Shown here one piece after another: positions 55,602-64,000 of a stretch of DNA of 64,000 nt; within the stretch, counting starts at the first letter, position 1, and every line of letters starts with the position of its first letter. The position numbers were made by a program, and so were the translations under genes. Source of the stretch: Symbiodinium natans (taxonomy: Eukaryota > Sar > Dinophyceae > Suessiales > Symbiodiniaceae); assembly GCA_905221605.1 (NCBI GenBank), contig CAJNDS010000935.1, forward strand, positions 373,501-437,500, given 5' to 3'. The notes under the pieces were generated by a model. That model saw only the letters and a list, made by a program, of their open reading frames with translations. It ran no database searches and had not been told where the DNA came from.

Positions 55602-55870
55602 TCAGTAAGAGCCCATCAGCGGGAGCAAACATTCAAAAGTCCGCTGCCGCCCAAAAAAGTCGGTGGTGGTATCCCAGCCAAGCTCCTTCTTCACAAAGGT
55701 TCCAGCGTTTGACCATAGGAACCCAACTTCCTTCCACCCGGCGATTCGAGAAAATGGCAGCTGAGTGACTAAGCACGGCTTGGCTGGAACCAGTGGGGGC
55801 ATGGCGTCTGTCAAATCATCGTGACACGATTCCCAAGTGCTCCATGACACGAAGTATCCGCGATAGGCCC
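55602..55870 (-). CDS. Deacylase 3' exon, frameshifted
   Basis: Joining after the AG at the far end of the family A element gives the frame AVAWGLSRILRVMEHLGIV, which fits the family pattern of a helix ending in NVLRHLGM-like sequence. That frame then meets TGA (VSR-stop). One nucleotide over, a long open frame runs to TGA at 55602 and includes VGFLWSNAGTFVKKELGW and DFFGRQ, reminiscent of the C-terminal beta domain (aGiF..kv.lGd...d.fG). I read this as one exon carrying a one-base frameshift near 55830, or a sequencing error. If the shift is real the gene is a pseudogene or ends early. Nothing recognisable follows: 55510-55600 holds a repeat fragment and 55390-55510 is telomere-like. Confidence 0.5.
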
Positions 55871-56026
55871 CTGGGTAGCCAGTAACACATTACAATAATG
55901 GGCACCCTTTTTGGGGTTGGTCACTTGACAAGACCCTCCCCCCCCCCCCCCCCCTCCCAACAAAGACCCCCCCCCCCCCCCCCTCCCAACAAAGAAAAAA
56001 AAGGAAAAAGGCTACCACTGGGCTAC
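55871..56026 (-). mobile_element. Family A element acting as intron of the deacylase gene
   Basis: On the minus strand this 156-nt interval begins GTAGCCCAGTGG and ends GGCTACCCAG, the two arms of the family A inverted repeat. Cutting from GT to AG joins the deacylase frame to a matching family motif. The inside holds a tandem duplication of a poly-C stretch followed by TCCCAACAAAG. The full element reaches to about 56030. Confidence 0.7.
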
Positions 56027-56736
56027 CAAGCCACTGCAATCGTGGCGGGATCATAGAGACCCATCCCAGGGGCCATCTCAACATCAATGGACGGTATTCC
56101 CCTGATCATCGCTGCCGACCCTGCCCAGATTGCCGCGGATGTACTTGTCCTCTCAAGGAACCATTGGAACTCGACTATAAGGTCCACTCCAAAAGCATAG
56201 GCCAGATTTCTGGATGCCTGTCTGACTTGCTCCGACCCTGCTTTCCCATAGTATGCCGCATAGGAAGGACTCAATTGTTCATTGCCATCCCCGGAATGCA
56301 TGTCCATCACGGCGGCAGCGACTGGATAGACTTCTTCGACCAGAAAATTGGCAATTGCTTCGGTCAGACTTCCGTTCTTACTCCCAGGAAAGATGCGGTT
56401 GAGATTCTTACCATCCACAGGACTCGTATAAATGCTTCGTCCAATGTAGGATGGGAAATTGGACATGTGCACCAAAATTAAGGCACCTTGATCGAGCCTG
56501 GCAGGGTCTAGATCGTGGGCCAAGCGCTGCGTCGCCACAATGGGAGTGTACTCAGATCCATGAACTCCTGCCAGAACCAAGAGGATCGGTCCTTCTTTGA
56601 AGCTGTTGATAAGAGTAACTGGAATCTCGGTGTGGGTACCATCGGCAGTTGCGACTGAAACCTTGCCAGAAACTTTTTGGCCGGGTGCAGCCGTCAAGTT
56701 TCTAATCGAGACCGCAGCGGACGACGCATTCTTCAT
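56027..56736 (-). CDS. Zinc-dependent deacylase, AstE/AspA (M14-like) family, main exon
   Basis: This 237-codon frame matches the succinylglutamate desuccinylase/aspartoacylase superfamily, whose members hydrolyse N-acyl amide bonds with one zinc. Zinc ligands are visible: H59 and E62 in GVHGSEY and H147 in DMHSGD. The substrate-site motif NLNRIFPG is at 111-118 and a likely catalytic glutamate is E220 in IDVEMAPG. The frame stops with TAG immediately inside the inverted repeat of a family A element, right after ATIAVAW. If the element is spliced out (GT donor after GCTTG) the protein continues in exon 2. Upstream the frame stays open (ASDGRTLGQAM) to AG/GC directly beside a telomeric array, so ATG 56736 may be an internal methionine and a 5' exon may be missing. 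The substrate is not known. The family is common in bacteria, so bacterial ancestry is possible but untested. Confidence 0.8.
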
Positions 56737-56930
56737 GGCCTGCCCTAGCGTTCTGCCATCTGATGCCTTTAGGGTTTAGGGTTTAGGGTTTGGGGTTTGG
56801 GGTTTAGGGCTAGAATCGCCTTTGATTCATATGAGCAAGGACGAAGCACGGAGACTCCTGGATTCCTGGGACTGCTGCGACACGGTCGGTCAAGAAACCT
56901 AAACCCTAAACCCTAAACCCTAAATCCTAA

Positions 56931-57040
56931 ACCCAAGAGTGACCTAGGAATAAAAAGGGTACCCTTTTTGGCTTGAAAGGGGCTTTGTAAGGCAACCCAA
57001 ACCCTGAACAAATGGAATAAGGGCCTACTCCCGGTCCGAG
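56931..57040. mobile_element. Family B element
   Basis: ACCCAAGAGTGACCTAGG to CCTACTCCCGGTCCGAG, just upstream of the deacylase; its left flank is a telomeric array. Confidence 0.75.
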
Positions 57041-57466
57041 GTTTGCTTCCCCCACATGACTCATTGTGCTTCTGTGCGTGTAGTACTATGGCAGGACTGT
57101 ACTGACACCCCAAACCCAAAGACAAATCTCTTGCTCAACCTGTCACGCTTAAACCCAGAACAAGCCCTCAACCTCAAAACCCTACCCTAACAACCCTAAC
57201 CCTCTGGAAGCCGACAAAACCTTATTGTAGCAAAAGGGAAGCACCCCAGACAAACCTACCTTCCCCTTTCAAAACCTCTACTGAAAACTCCAGTCTCTTG
57301 GTCACCGGGTTACGCGACTAAAGGGGGGATCCTCGTAAGGGACCTTAGGGGTTCTTGAGGGGCGAACTAGAAGGTCTATGTAGGGGTTTTTTCGGGGAAC
57401 ACGAAACCCTAAGCCCCAAACCCTAAACCCTAAACCCTACACCCTTCTAGGGGTCCCTCCTTTTAC

Positions 57467-57565
57467 CCCTCAACGTGCGCCTCTGCAGCCGCCTGTGCCT
57501 CTATGGCCGGCGTGAGTGCGCCAAGCCTCTCGCACTTCGGCTGTCCGAGTCGACATTTGGGCTGG
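57467..57565 (-). CDS. Possible exon upstream of the deacylase
   Basis: After CCCCAG the minus frame reads PKCRLGQPKCERLGALTPAI, then EAQAAAEAHVEG and TAA. It lies between telomeric arrays about 0.7 kb upstream of the deacylase. No relation to that gene can be shown. Confidence 0.28.
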
Positions 57566-59292
57566 GGTTTAGGGTTTAGGGTTTAGGGTTTAGGGTTTAG
57601 GGTTTAGGGTTTAGGGTTTAGGGTTTAGGGTTTAGGGTTTAGGGTTTAGGGTTTAGGGTTTGCATAGGGTTTAGGGTTTAGGGTTTCGGGTTTAGGGTTT
57701 AGGGTTTCGGGTTTAGGGTTTAGGGTTTTCCCACCGGAAAAAACAACATATGCCATAATAAGGCTCTCCTACAGCGCTGGCATATCATGGTCCCCCTGCG
57801 CGTCCGTACTTCGAATCTTTTAAGGTGATCATTTGGGGTTTGGGGTTTAAGGGTTTAGGGTTTAGACCATACTTCAGAACAAAAAATCGTTGGGCTCGAA
57901 TAGCCATGTATAGTCAGGGTAGTTTGGTTGGGTGGGGAGGGCGGGGTGGTCCACCTCCCCTCAGCCCTAAAGCCTAAACCCGAAACCTGACTGCCAAACA
58001 CTCTAAACCCCGAAACAGGCCTCAACTGGACCGCCTTGCCGGCCGCCTTGCCGCCTGCATCCTGCGCAATTCCCAATACCCAAGAGCGGTTTAGGGTTTA
58101 GGGTTTAGGTTTAGGGTTTAGGGTTTAGGGTTTACGGTTTAGGGTCCCTCCCTACTTAAGAACCGTATAAAGCAGGGCCTGTATACTTCTCTCAATTACG
58201 GAGCCCCTTGGGATTACTATGGCAAGGCTGCCCCCTAATATTTCGGGCACCCAAAAAGCGACCATCATTTTGAGAACTGCCTTAAGGGTTTTGGGTTTGG
58301 GGTTTAGGGTTTAGGCTTAGGGCTTAGGTAAACCCACATAATCCTAGAAAAGCCCTGGAAGCCTCAAAAACGAAGGTCCCCAAACTCGCTCTTGCATGCT
58401 TCATTACAATTGGAGGGCCGGGGGTAAAAAAAGTCAGTTCTCAAAATGATACCCTAAACCCTAAACCCTAAACCCTAAACCCTAAACCCTAAACCCTCAA
58501 GAGAATCCCTCGCATGACAAGAGCAGGTGTATCTACTCAGGAGAAAGACAGTGAGCATGACAGGGCTACAGGATCCTGAACCCTTTCGGGATTAGGGTTT
58601 AGGGTTTAGGGTTGAGGGTTTAGGGTCTAGGGTTTAGGGTTTAGGGTTGATAGCGTTTAGGGTTTAGGGCAATCCTAAACCTAAAGATTCAGAGAAACCC
58701 GGGCTTAGGGTCCAAGGCCGCAAGCCCTTGCAACTGAAACCCCCCCCCAAACCCTAAACCGGGGGCGCTACAAGCTCCGAACACCTGAATCCTGAACCGG
58801 GTTTGGGGTTTAGGGTTTAGGTTCAAGGTTCAGGGTTCAGGGTTCAGGGCTCAAGCTTCTGCCTATAGTAATTACTCTTGGGGGGCTTCCGACCTTAGCG
58901 GTGCCTTTGTGGGTTCCAAATTCTAAACGAATTCTACTATTTGGGATCTGATTGGGTGGTCCCCTATTCTCGTAAACCTCCCCATTTGCTTAAGAACCCC
59001 AGAAGAATAAGAGATACTAACCCCTATGTTGCCCTTGTCAGGAAGAATATTTCCCATGTGTTGGCATGCAAATGGGTGCTTGTCAAGATTATAGTCCCTT
59101 TTTGGATCCCTATTACAATACGGCACCTAATATTTAAGTTACCCTAGGGTACCCCAAAAGGGAGCATACTTTTGACAACCACCCAAATAGTAGATGAAGG
59201 AGGCTTGTTACATGCTAGGAATGGTATCCCCAAGCATGCTAAAACCCCAGGAAGAGAGGGGCATCGCTGGTTGCAGATTGGGCCCTGCAGCT

Positions 59293-59410
59293 ACTAAACC
59301 CGAGTGTAACCTCGGAGTAACAAGGGGCACCCGTTTTGGCTAAAAAGTGGGTTCCACAAGGGAACCTAGGCCCTAAAAGAAAGGAAATAAGGGCCTACTC
59401 TGGGTCCTAG
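59293..59410. mobile_element. Family B element between direct repeats
   Basis: ACTAAACCCGAGTGTAACC to CCTACTCTGGGTCCTAG. The flanks 59190-59248 and 59408-59466 are imperfect ~58-bp direct repeats (ATGAAGGAGG...ATGCTAG...ATCCCCAAG). Confidence 0.72.
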
Positions 59411-59608
59411 TACATGAAGGAGGTTCGTTTTATGCTAGTCAATATCCCCAAGAATCCCAAAACCCGTTTCTAAGTTCGTGGTTATGTTGAACCCGCTTTA
59501 GTTGGGGCCGCCACGGGGCCGCCACGATAAGTTTGCCAAGCTTTGAAGCAGGTCCAACAATAGTTCCGAAGGTTCCGCCCCTAAACCCTAAACCCTAAAC
59601 CCTAAACC

Positions 59609-61090
59609 CTAAACCCTAAACCGCTGCTCGCCTTTCAGCTGACCTTGCACTGCACTGCTGTCGCCACCACAAGACGGTCTACCCCAGGCCACGACAGACC
59701 CATCACCCAGAATGGCAGCAAAAGCCGATGAAGATGCTTGGATTCGCTGCACGTCCTTCAGCTGATCTTGCACAGCACTGCTGTCACCACCATGGTGAGC
59801 ATCGCCCCAGGTCACAACAGACCCATCACCCAGAATGGCAGCAAAAGCCCCATTCTTGGTAGCTTGAATCTGCTTCACATCCTTCAGCTGACCTTCCACA
59901 GCACTGCTGTCACTACCAAAGGAAGCACTGCCCCAGGTCACGACAGACCCGTCGGCCAGCATAGCAGCAAAAGCCGACGCGGTTGCCTGGATCTGCTGCA
60001 CATCCCTCAGCTGACCTTGTTCAGCTCCACTGTCACCACCACGGTCAGCGTCGCCCCAGGTCACGACAGACCCATCACCAAGAACGGCAGCAAACGCTGT
60101 GCCGGTTGCTTGGACCTGTTGCACGTCCTGAAGCTGATCTGCTACAATACTGCTGTCGCCGCCATACAGAGCATGGCCCCATGTCACAACAGATCCATTC
60201 GCCAGTATGGCAGCAAACGACATGTCAGCAGCCTGGATCTGCTGCACATCATTCAGCTGAACCTGCACGGCACTGCCGTCGCCACCCCATTCCGGATGGC
60301 CCCAAGTAACGACAGACCCATTGCCAAGAATGGCTGCAAAAGCCAATCCAGCAGCTTGGATCTGCTGCACGTCCTTCAGCTGATCTTGCACAGCACTGCT
60401 GTCACCACCATGGTGGGCATTGCCCCAGGTCACCACAGACCCATCGCCCAGAATGGCAGCAAAAGCCTCGCTGGTAGCTTGGATCTGCTGCACGTCCTTC
60501 AGCTGAGCTTGCACAGCACTGCTGTCGCCACCATCGCCACCTTTGCCCCAGGTCACGACAGACCCATCGCCCAGAATGGCAGCAAAGGCGAATCTAGTAG
60601 CTTGGATCTGCTTCACGTTCTTCAGGTGACCTTGCACATCACTGCTGTCGCCGCCATAGCCAGCATGGCCCCAGGAAACAACAGACCCATCGGCCAGAAT
60701 GGCAGCAAAAGCCAGGCTTGTAGCTTGAATGTGCAGGACATCTTTCAGCTGAGCTTGCACGGCACTGCTCTCACCACCACCACTTTTGTGAGGGCCCCAG
60801 GTCACGACAGACCCATCGCCAAGAATGGCAGCAAAAGCCTCGGGGCTGTTCCGAACCAGAACGCCGCTCGTCTGCAAGTGCAAGGTCAGTGCATCGCCGT
60901 CCTGCAGCCCACATTCATCAAGTGTGGCAGCTCCATGAAGAACGACTCCGGAGGAGTCCAACAGCCTGCCTCGGCCAACGGCCAAAGCCTGGTGTGCTCT
61001 TCTTCTGAAGGTTTCGACACATTCCTCTGGTTCCGCCTCCAGCGACACCGACCTGCCACTCAGCAGGCTCACCTCGATCGTAAGGGGCAT
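59609..61090 (-). CDS. Ubiquitin-like/RCC1-like repeat protein (copy 2)
   Basis: The 493-residue frame is a clear paralogue of the gene at 46422-47858. It has an N-terminal ubiquitin-like domain (about 1-77, TIEVSLLSGRSVSLE to DALTLHL), then nine complete blades of about 40 residues and a tenth that ends inside QLKGEQR. The last residues (FRV) and the stop are encoded by a telomeric array (minus-strand sense GGTTTAGGGTTTAGGG), so the gene runs directly into telomeric repeat. Either the 3' end was lost and capped by telomeric sequence, or an intron starts near here: AAAG/GCGAGC would be a GC donor and GCG/GTTTAG a GT donor. Alternating blades are very similar in DNA, which fits expansion by internal duplication. 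A propeller-type binding protein is likely; partner and location cannot be told. Confidence 0.83.
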   Translation of the reverse strand: MPLTIEVSLLSGRSVSLEAEPEECVETFRRRAHQALAVGRGRLLDSSGVVLHGAATLDECGLQDGDALTLHLQTSGVLVRNSPEAFAAILGDGSVVTWGPHKSGGGESSAVQAQLKDVLHIQATSLAFAAILADGSVVSWGHAGYGGDSSDVQGHLKNVKQIQATRFAFAAILGDGSVVTWGKGGDGGDSSAVQAQLKDVQQIQATSEAFAAILGDGSVVTWGNAHHGGDSSAVQDQLKDVQQIQAAGLAFAAILGNGSVVTWGHPEWGGDGSAVQVQLNDVQQIQAADMSFAAILANGSVVTWGHALYGGDSSIVADQLQDVQQVQATGTAFAAVLGDGSVVTWGDADRGGDSGAEQGQLRDVQQIQATASAFAAMLADGSVVTWGSASFGSDSSAVEGQLKDVKQIQATKNGAFAAILGDGSVVTWGDAHHGGDSSAVQDQLKDVQRIQASSSAFAAILGDGSVVAWGRPSCGGDSSAVQGQLKGEQRFRV

Positions 61091-61501
61091 GGCATGGTGC
61101 GAAGCTGCGAAGGCTCACTGCTACGCCACTACCGCAACCCCCAACACGAACCCCTAAACCCCTAAACCCCTAAACCCCTTTATAAACCCCTAAGACTCAA
61201 AGTCCCATCTTGGGTTTAGGGATCAAGTCCTTAGACTTAGTTGTCCAGTGTCCTATGGGAACTCAAGGTTCGCGAGGCAACCCAAGGGTCAGGGGGCTAA
61301 GGTTTAGGGTGTAGGGTTTTAGGGTTACTTGCGCCCGCAAAATTCACGGACATAGAATTTGATATAACTCTCAGACTTGTACCAAAGAGATCAGAAGTGT
61401 AAAGAAGCTGAGAATTGGAGAGTTTTGTCGTTTAGTCTTTACAGACTTTACAACTTCAGGTGGAAAGGCTTGCTGCGCTTGAGATGTAATGGGAATTTTG
61501 C

Positions 61502-61613
61502 CTTGGTAGCCCAGAAACTACATTATGATAGGAGTATCCTGTTTTGGGGGTTGGTTGCTGTCTAGGGGAACCCCGGAACCAAAAACGGTAAAGTTTACCA
61601 CTGAGCCACCAAG
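61502..61613. mobile_element. Family A element
   Basis: Ends CTTGGTAGCCCAGAAAC and TTACCACTGAGCCACCAAG, with the typical core. Confidence 0.8.
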
Positions 61614-62727
61614 TAGCCAAAGAAACATGGACCCTAAACCCTAACCCTAAACCCTAAACCCTAAACCCTAAACCCTAAACCCTAAACCCTAAACACCAGG
61701 CCAAAATCCGGAGCCACAGCTGTCACAAGTGATGGCGGTCCACGTTCTTCGATTCGCGTCGTAAGCTTGACATGTTTTCATGACAAGTTCAGGGTTCATC
61801 CACGCTCTAAGGGTTTAGGGTTTATAGGGTTTAGGGTTTAGGGTTTAGGGTTTAGGGTTTAGGTTTTCGGGAAGCATTTGGGATGCTCTGCTTGTTGCTT
61901 TGCGCTCCTCTCTGGGGCTCAGAGGACTCAGTGGATTTCCGGGTTCGTCTACGGGTTTAGGGTCCTAAACCTAAAGCTCCTTAAACCCTAAACCCTAAAC
62001 CCCAAACCCCAAACCCCAAACCCTAAACCCCGAACCCCAAACCCTAAACCCCGAACCTAAAGCCCTGAACCAGGCTCCTCGGGACGCACGATCCGGAGAT
62101 CGTACTCCACATGGATCAGGCGCTCCTGTGCAGTGAACGGAGAGGCTCTTTCAAGCGTTTAGGGTTGCAACTTGCACCCGAAATATACTTGGGTTTAGGG
62201 TTTATGGTTTGGGGTTTCGGGTTTAGGGTTTGGGGTTCGGGGTTAAGGGATTCCACAGCGAGGGTTGAAGCGACGGTTGAGGAGACCTTGCTGGCATCAG
62301 CCCTTGAAGCCCCCTAAACCCCCTGAGGCTGCAAATAAGTTGTGGGTTGGGGTCCAACCACCCTAAACCCTAAGCCCTAAACCCTAAACCCTGAACCCCA
62401 AAGCAAAAATTTGGGGTTTAGGGTTAGCGGAAAGGGTCCCGAAACCCCAAACCCTCAACAGCTTCTGCTTGCCCGAACACAAAGGACCCATGCAAGCCCC
62501 GAATGGATCCCCTGCACCTTGCCTGTAGGTTTTAGGGTTGAGGGTTTTCGGGTGTAGGGGTTTTGGGGTTGGGGTCTAGGGCTTTTGGGTTTAGGGCTTT
62601 TGGGTCTATTGTTGTTGGGGTTAGGCCTTTTGGGTTAGGGTTTTTGGGATTTGGGGTTTAGGGGTTCAGGGTTCATCCACGCACTTGGCCTGTACACCCT
62701 TCGTTCTGGGGCCATCTTCCGGCATAC

Positions 62728-62880
62728 ATGGCAGCCCAGTAACCCTAAACCCTAAACCCTGAACCCTAAACCCTAAACCCTAAACCTTAAACCCTAAACC
62801 CTGAACCCTTTTTTGTTTGGTTACTTCATAAGGGAACCTTGAGCAACAAAAACGGTAAAGGGTACCACTGGCCTACCAGG
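62728..62880. mobile_element. Family A element with telomeric insertion
   Basis: Left end GGCAGCCCAGTAACC passes directly into CCCTAAA repeats (to about 62808); the core resumes at TTTTTTGTTTGGTTAC and the right end is TACCACTGGCCTACC. Confidence 0.75.
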
Positions 62881-64000
62881 GGTACTTTGCAGGGTGCAGC
62901 ATCCCACGATCCCTCTGGGTAAGATTCAACTGTCAGATCGGTGATCTCTCTGGAGAGGCTTGTTTTGTTTAGGGGTTTTGGGGTTTAGGGTTTTAGGGTT
63001 TAGGGTTTAGGGTTTAGGGTAAAAGAAAACTTAGGGCATTTTGAGGGTTTAGGGTGGAGGGTGCTAGGGTATAGGGGTGTTAGGGGTGTTAGGTTTTAGG
63101 GAGTTCGGCCAAAAGCGCTTGGGCCCAACCTGACCTAGAGGATGAACTTGCCGACCCCTTGCAAACTCGAAACCCTAAGCCTGAACCTTTTAACCACCCT
63201 AAACCCCCAACCTTAAAAACTATACTCTACAAACCCTAAACCCTAAACCCTAAACCCTAAACCCTAAACCCTAAACCCTAAACCCTAAACCCTAAACCCT
63301 AAACCCTAAACCCTAAACCCTAAACCCTAAACCCTACTCGCAAGATTCGCTCTGCCTCCCATGCCCGTGGCTGGCTATGCCGCGGCGCGCTGCCTGTCTC
63401 CTGTCGCGGACCAGCCAATGCTAAGTTTGGCATGTATGGGCTTTATAGGAGCCTTATGGAGGGTTTAGGGTTTAGGGTTTAGGGTCTAGGGTTTAGGGTT
63501 CAGGGTTCAGGAGCTTACTTCGTATCTTCGACACCACTTAGCATGAGAACTTAACAGCTGTGTCCATAGGAATTAAGAACCCCGAAACAAAGGCGAGGGG
63601 CCATGTCAAGGGACCGCAATATCGGCGTGCAAAACTCGACCAGTACGCACTCTGCCGGCGTCTTCTCGGGCCTCACGACCCTTTCTTAAGAAGCCAGATG
63701 TCCATATACATGTTGTGTTCGAGTTTAGAGTTTGGGGTGATGTAGGATGTAGAGTTTAGGGGTGTACGCATGTGAAGGAGTGCAGGATATGTCACAAGAT
63801 GTTGAGGAATTCTCAGCCCGAACCCTCCAACCGTCGAATTGAACAGGTTCAGAGTCTCGAGTCGAGGTCTGAGGGTAGTTTCATGGGCCTTCATGTGGCC
63901 CCTTGCCTCCTTTAAAGGGTTCTGATGTATGGGCCCTTGGGTTGTGCAGTGTACTTAAGGGGTATATAAGCGGTCCCCATTCAAGGGCCAATATTCAGAC

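Larger units (their letters stand above)
1..64000. repeat. Dispersed interstitial telomeric repeats (TTTAGGG/CCCTAAA)
   Basis: Short arrays of the plant/algal-type telomere heptamer occur every few hundred bases in both orientations, usually 2-18 units, many degenerate. Longer arrays include 1457-1549, 1817-1888, 2353-2428, 5802-5890, 6744-6829, 7970-8033, 8883-8993, 9092-9227, 10035-10128, 12946-13073, 14186-14300, 16013-16170, 19280-19390, 22743-22838, 26171-26240, 29627-29700, 38123-38195, 44275-44348, 45841-45903, 46016-46085, 48671-48727, 51540-51710, 52645-52830, 57563-57725, 61631-61694 and 63233-63335. Because orientations are mixed and unique DNA lies between them, this is not a chromosome end. 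Confidence 0.97.
61130..64000. other. Repeat region beyond RCC1-like copy 2
   Basis: Telomeric arrays, two family A elements and, at the window end (63893-64000), a fragment of the dispersed repeat with GGGTTCTGATGTATGGGCCC also seen near 24709, 27800 and 33470. Confidence 0.5.

Noticed and set aside
55405-55608. Gly/Trp/Phe-rich plus frame
   Set aside because: Translation of the GGGGTTT variant array.
56164-56481. 105-codon plus frame
   Set aside because: Antisense of the deacylase exon, which has the zinc-binding motifs.
59738-61165. 475-codon plus-strand frame opposite RCC1-like copy 2
   Set aside because: It is the antisense shadow of the repeat-coding gene; the minus frame has the RCC1-like and ubiquitin-like content. 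The same applies to 47247-47831 over copy 1.
1-64000. True chromosome end (subtelomere with terminal telomere)
   Set aside because: Arrays have both orientations, are short and are separated by unique DNA; neither window edge is telomeric.

Overview
This window looks like dinoflagellate nuclear DNA, most probably from a relative of Symbiodinium or Polarella. The evidence is: (i) plant/algal-type telomere repeat TTTAGGG/CCCTAAA scattered through all 64 kb as well over a hundred short interstitial arrays in both orientations; (ii) two paralogous ubiquitin-like plus RCC1-like repeat genes of a type expanded in symbiotic dinoflagellates; (iii) Ser/Thr-rich coding tracts; (iv) introns that appear to use GC as well as GT donors; and (v) many ~110-bp inverted-repeat elements resembling introner elements. 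No rRNA, tRNA, CRISPR array or bacterial-style operon was seen.

The three readable genes are all on the minus strand: an RCC1-like gene (46.4-47.9 kb), its paralogue (59.6-61.1 kb) and a zinc-dependent AstE/AspA-type deacylase (55.6-56.7 kb). Between the telomeric arrays are short islands that read as exons lacking their own start codons, and the convincing ones are also on the minus strand: a two-exon piece resembling the DUF7869 family, with a GHTHEDID-like motif (33.9-34.3 kb); a signal-peptide exon (35.3-35.4 kb); Ser/Thr-rich tracts at about 1.4, 17.7, 19.8, 20.6, 25.4-25.8, 27.2 and 33.0 kb; and several others. One-directional coding over tens of kb is usual for dinoflagellates.

Two kinds of sequence seem to break up the genes. 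First, at least five families of short terminal-inverted-repeat elements (here called A to E), several with 4-6 bp target duplications. One family A copy lies inside the deacylase and one family B copy inside a Ser/Thr-rich exon; in both, removing a GT/GC...AG interval at the element borders gives a sensible reading frame. Second, telomeric arrays: in the DUF7869-like fragment a 59-nt, almost purely telomeric stretch is bounded by GC and AG, and removing it joins two exons in phase across a conserved motif. Telomeric arrays also interrupt members of the element families and a segmental duplication, sometimes between short direct repeats, which fits insertion during break repair.

Layout: 0-1 kb degenerate tandem repeats; 1-20 kb telomeric arrays, elements and a few minus-strand exon islands; 20-36 kb dense in elements, holding the Ser/Thr-rich tracts, a ~0.8 kb segmental duplication (27.2-28.0 and 33.0-33.8 kb) and the DUF7869-like exons; 36-46 kb mostly repeats; 46-48 kb first RCC1-like gene; 48-55 kb repeats; 55.6-61.1 kb deacylase and second RCC1-like gene; 61-64 kb repeats. 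All reading was by eye, so exon borders are inferences.
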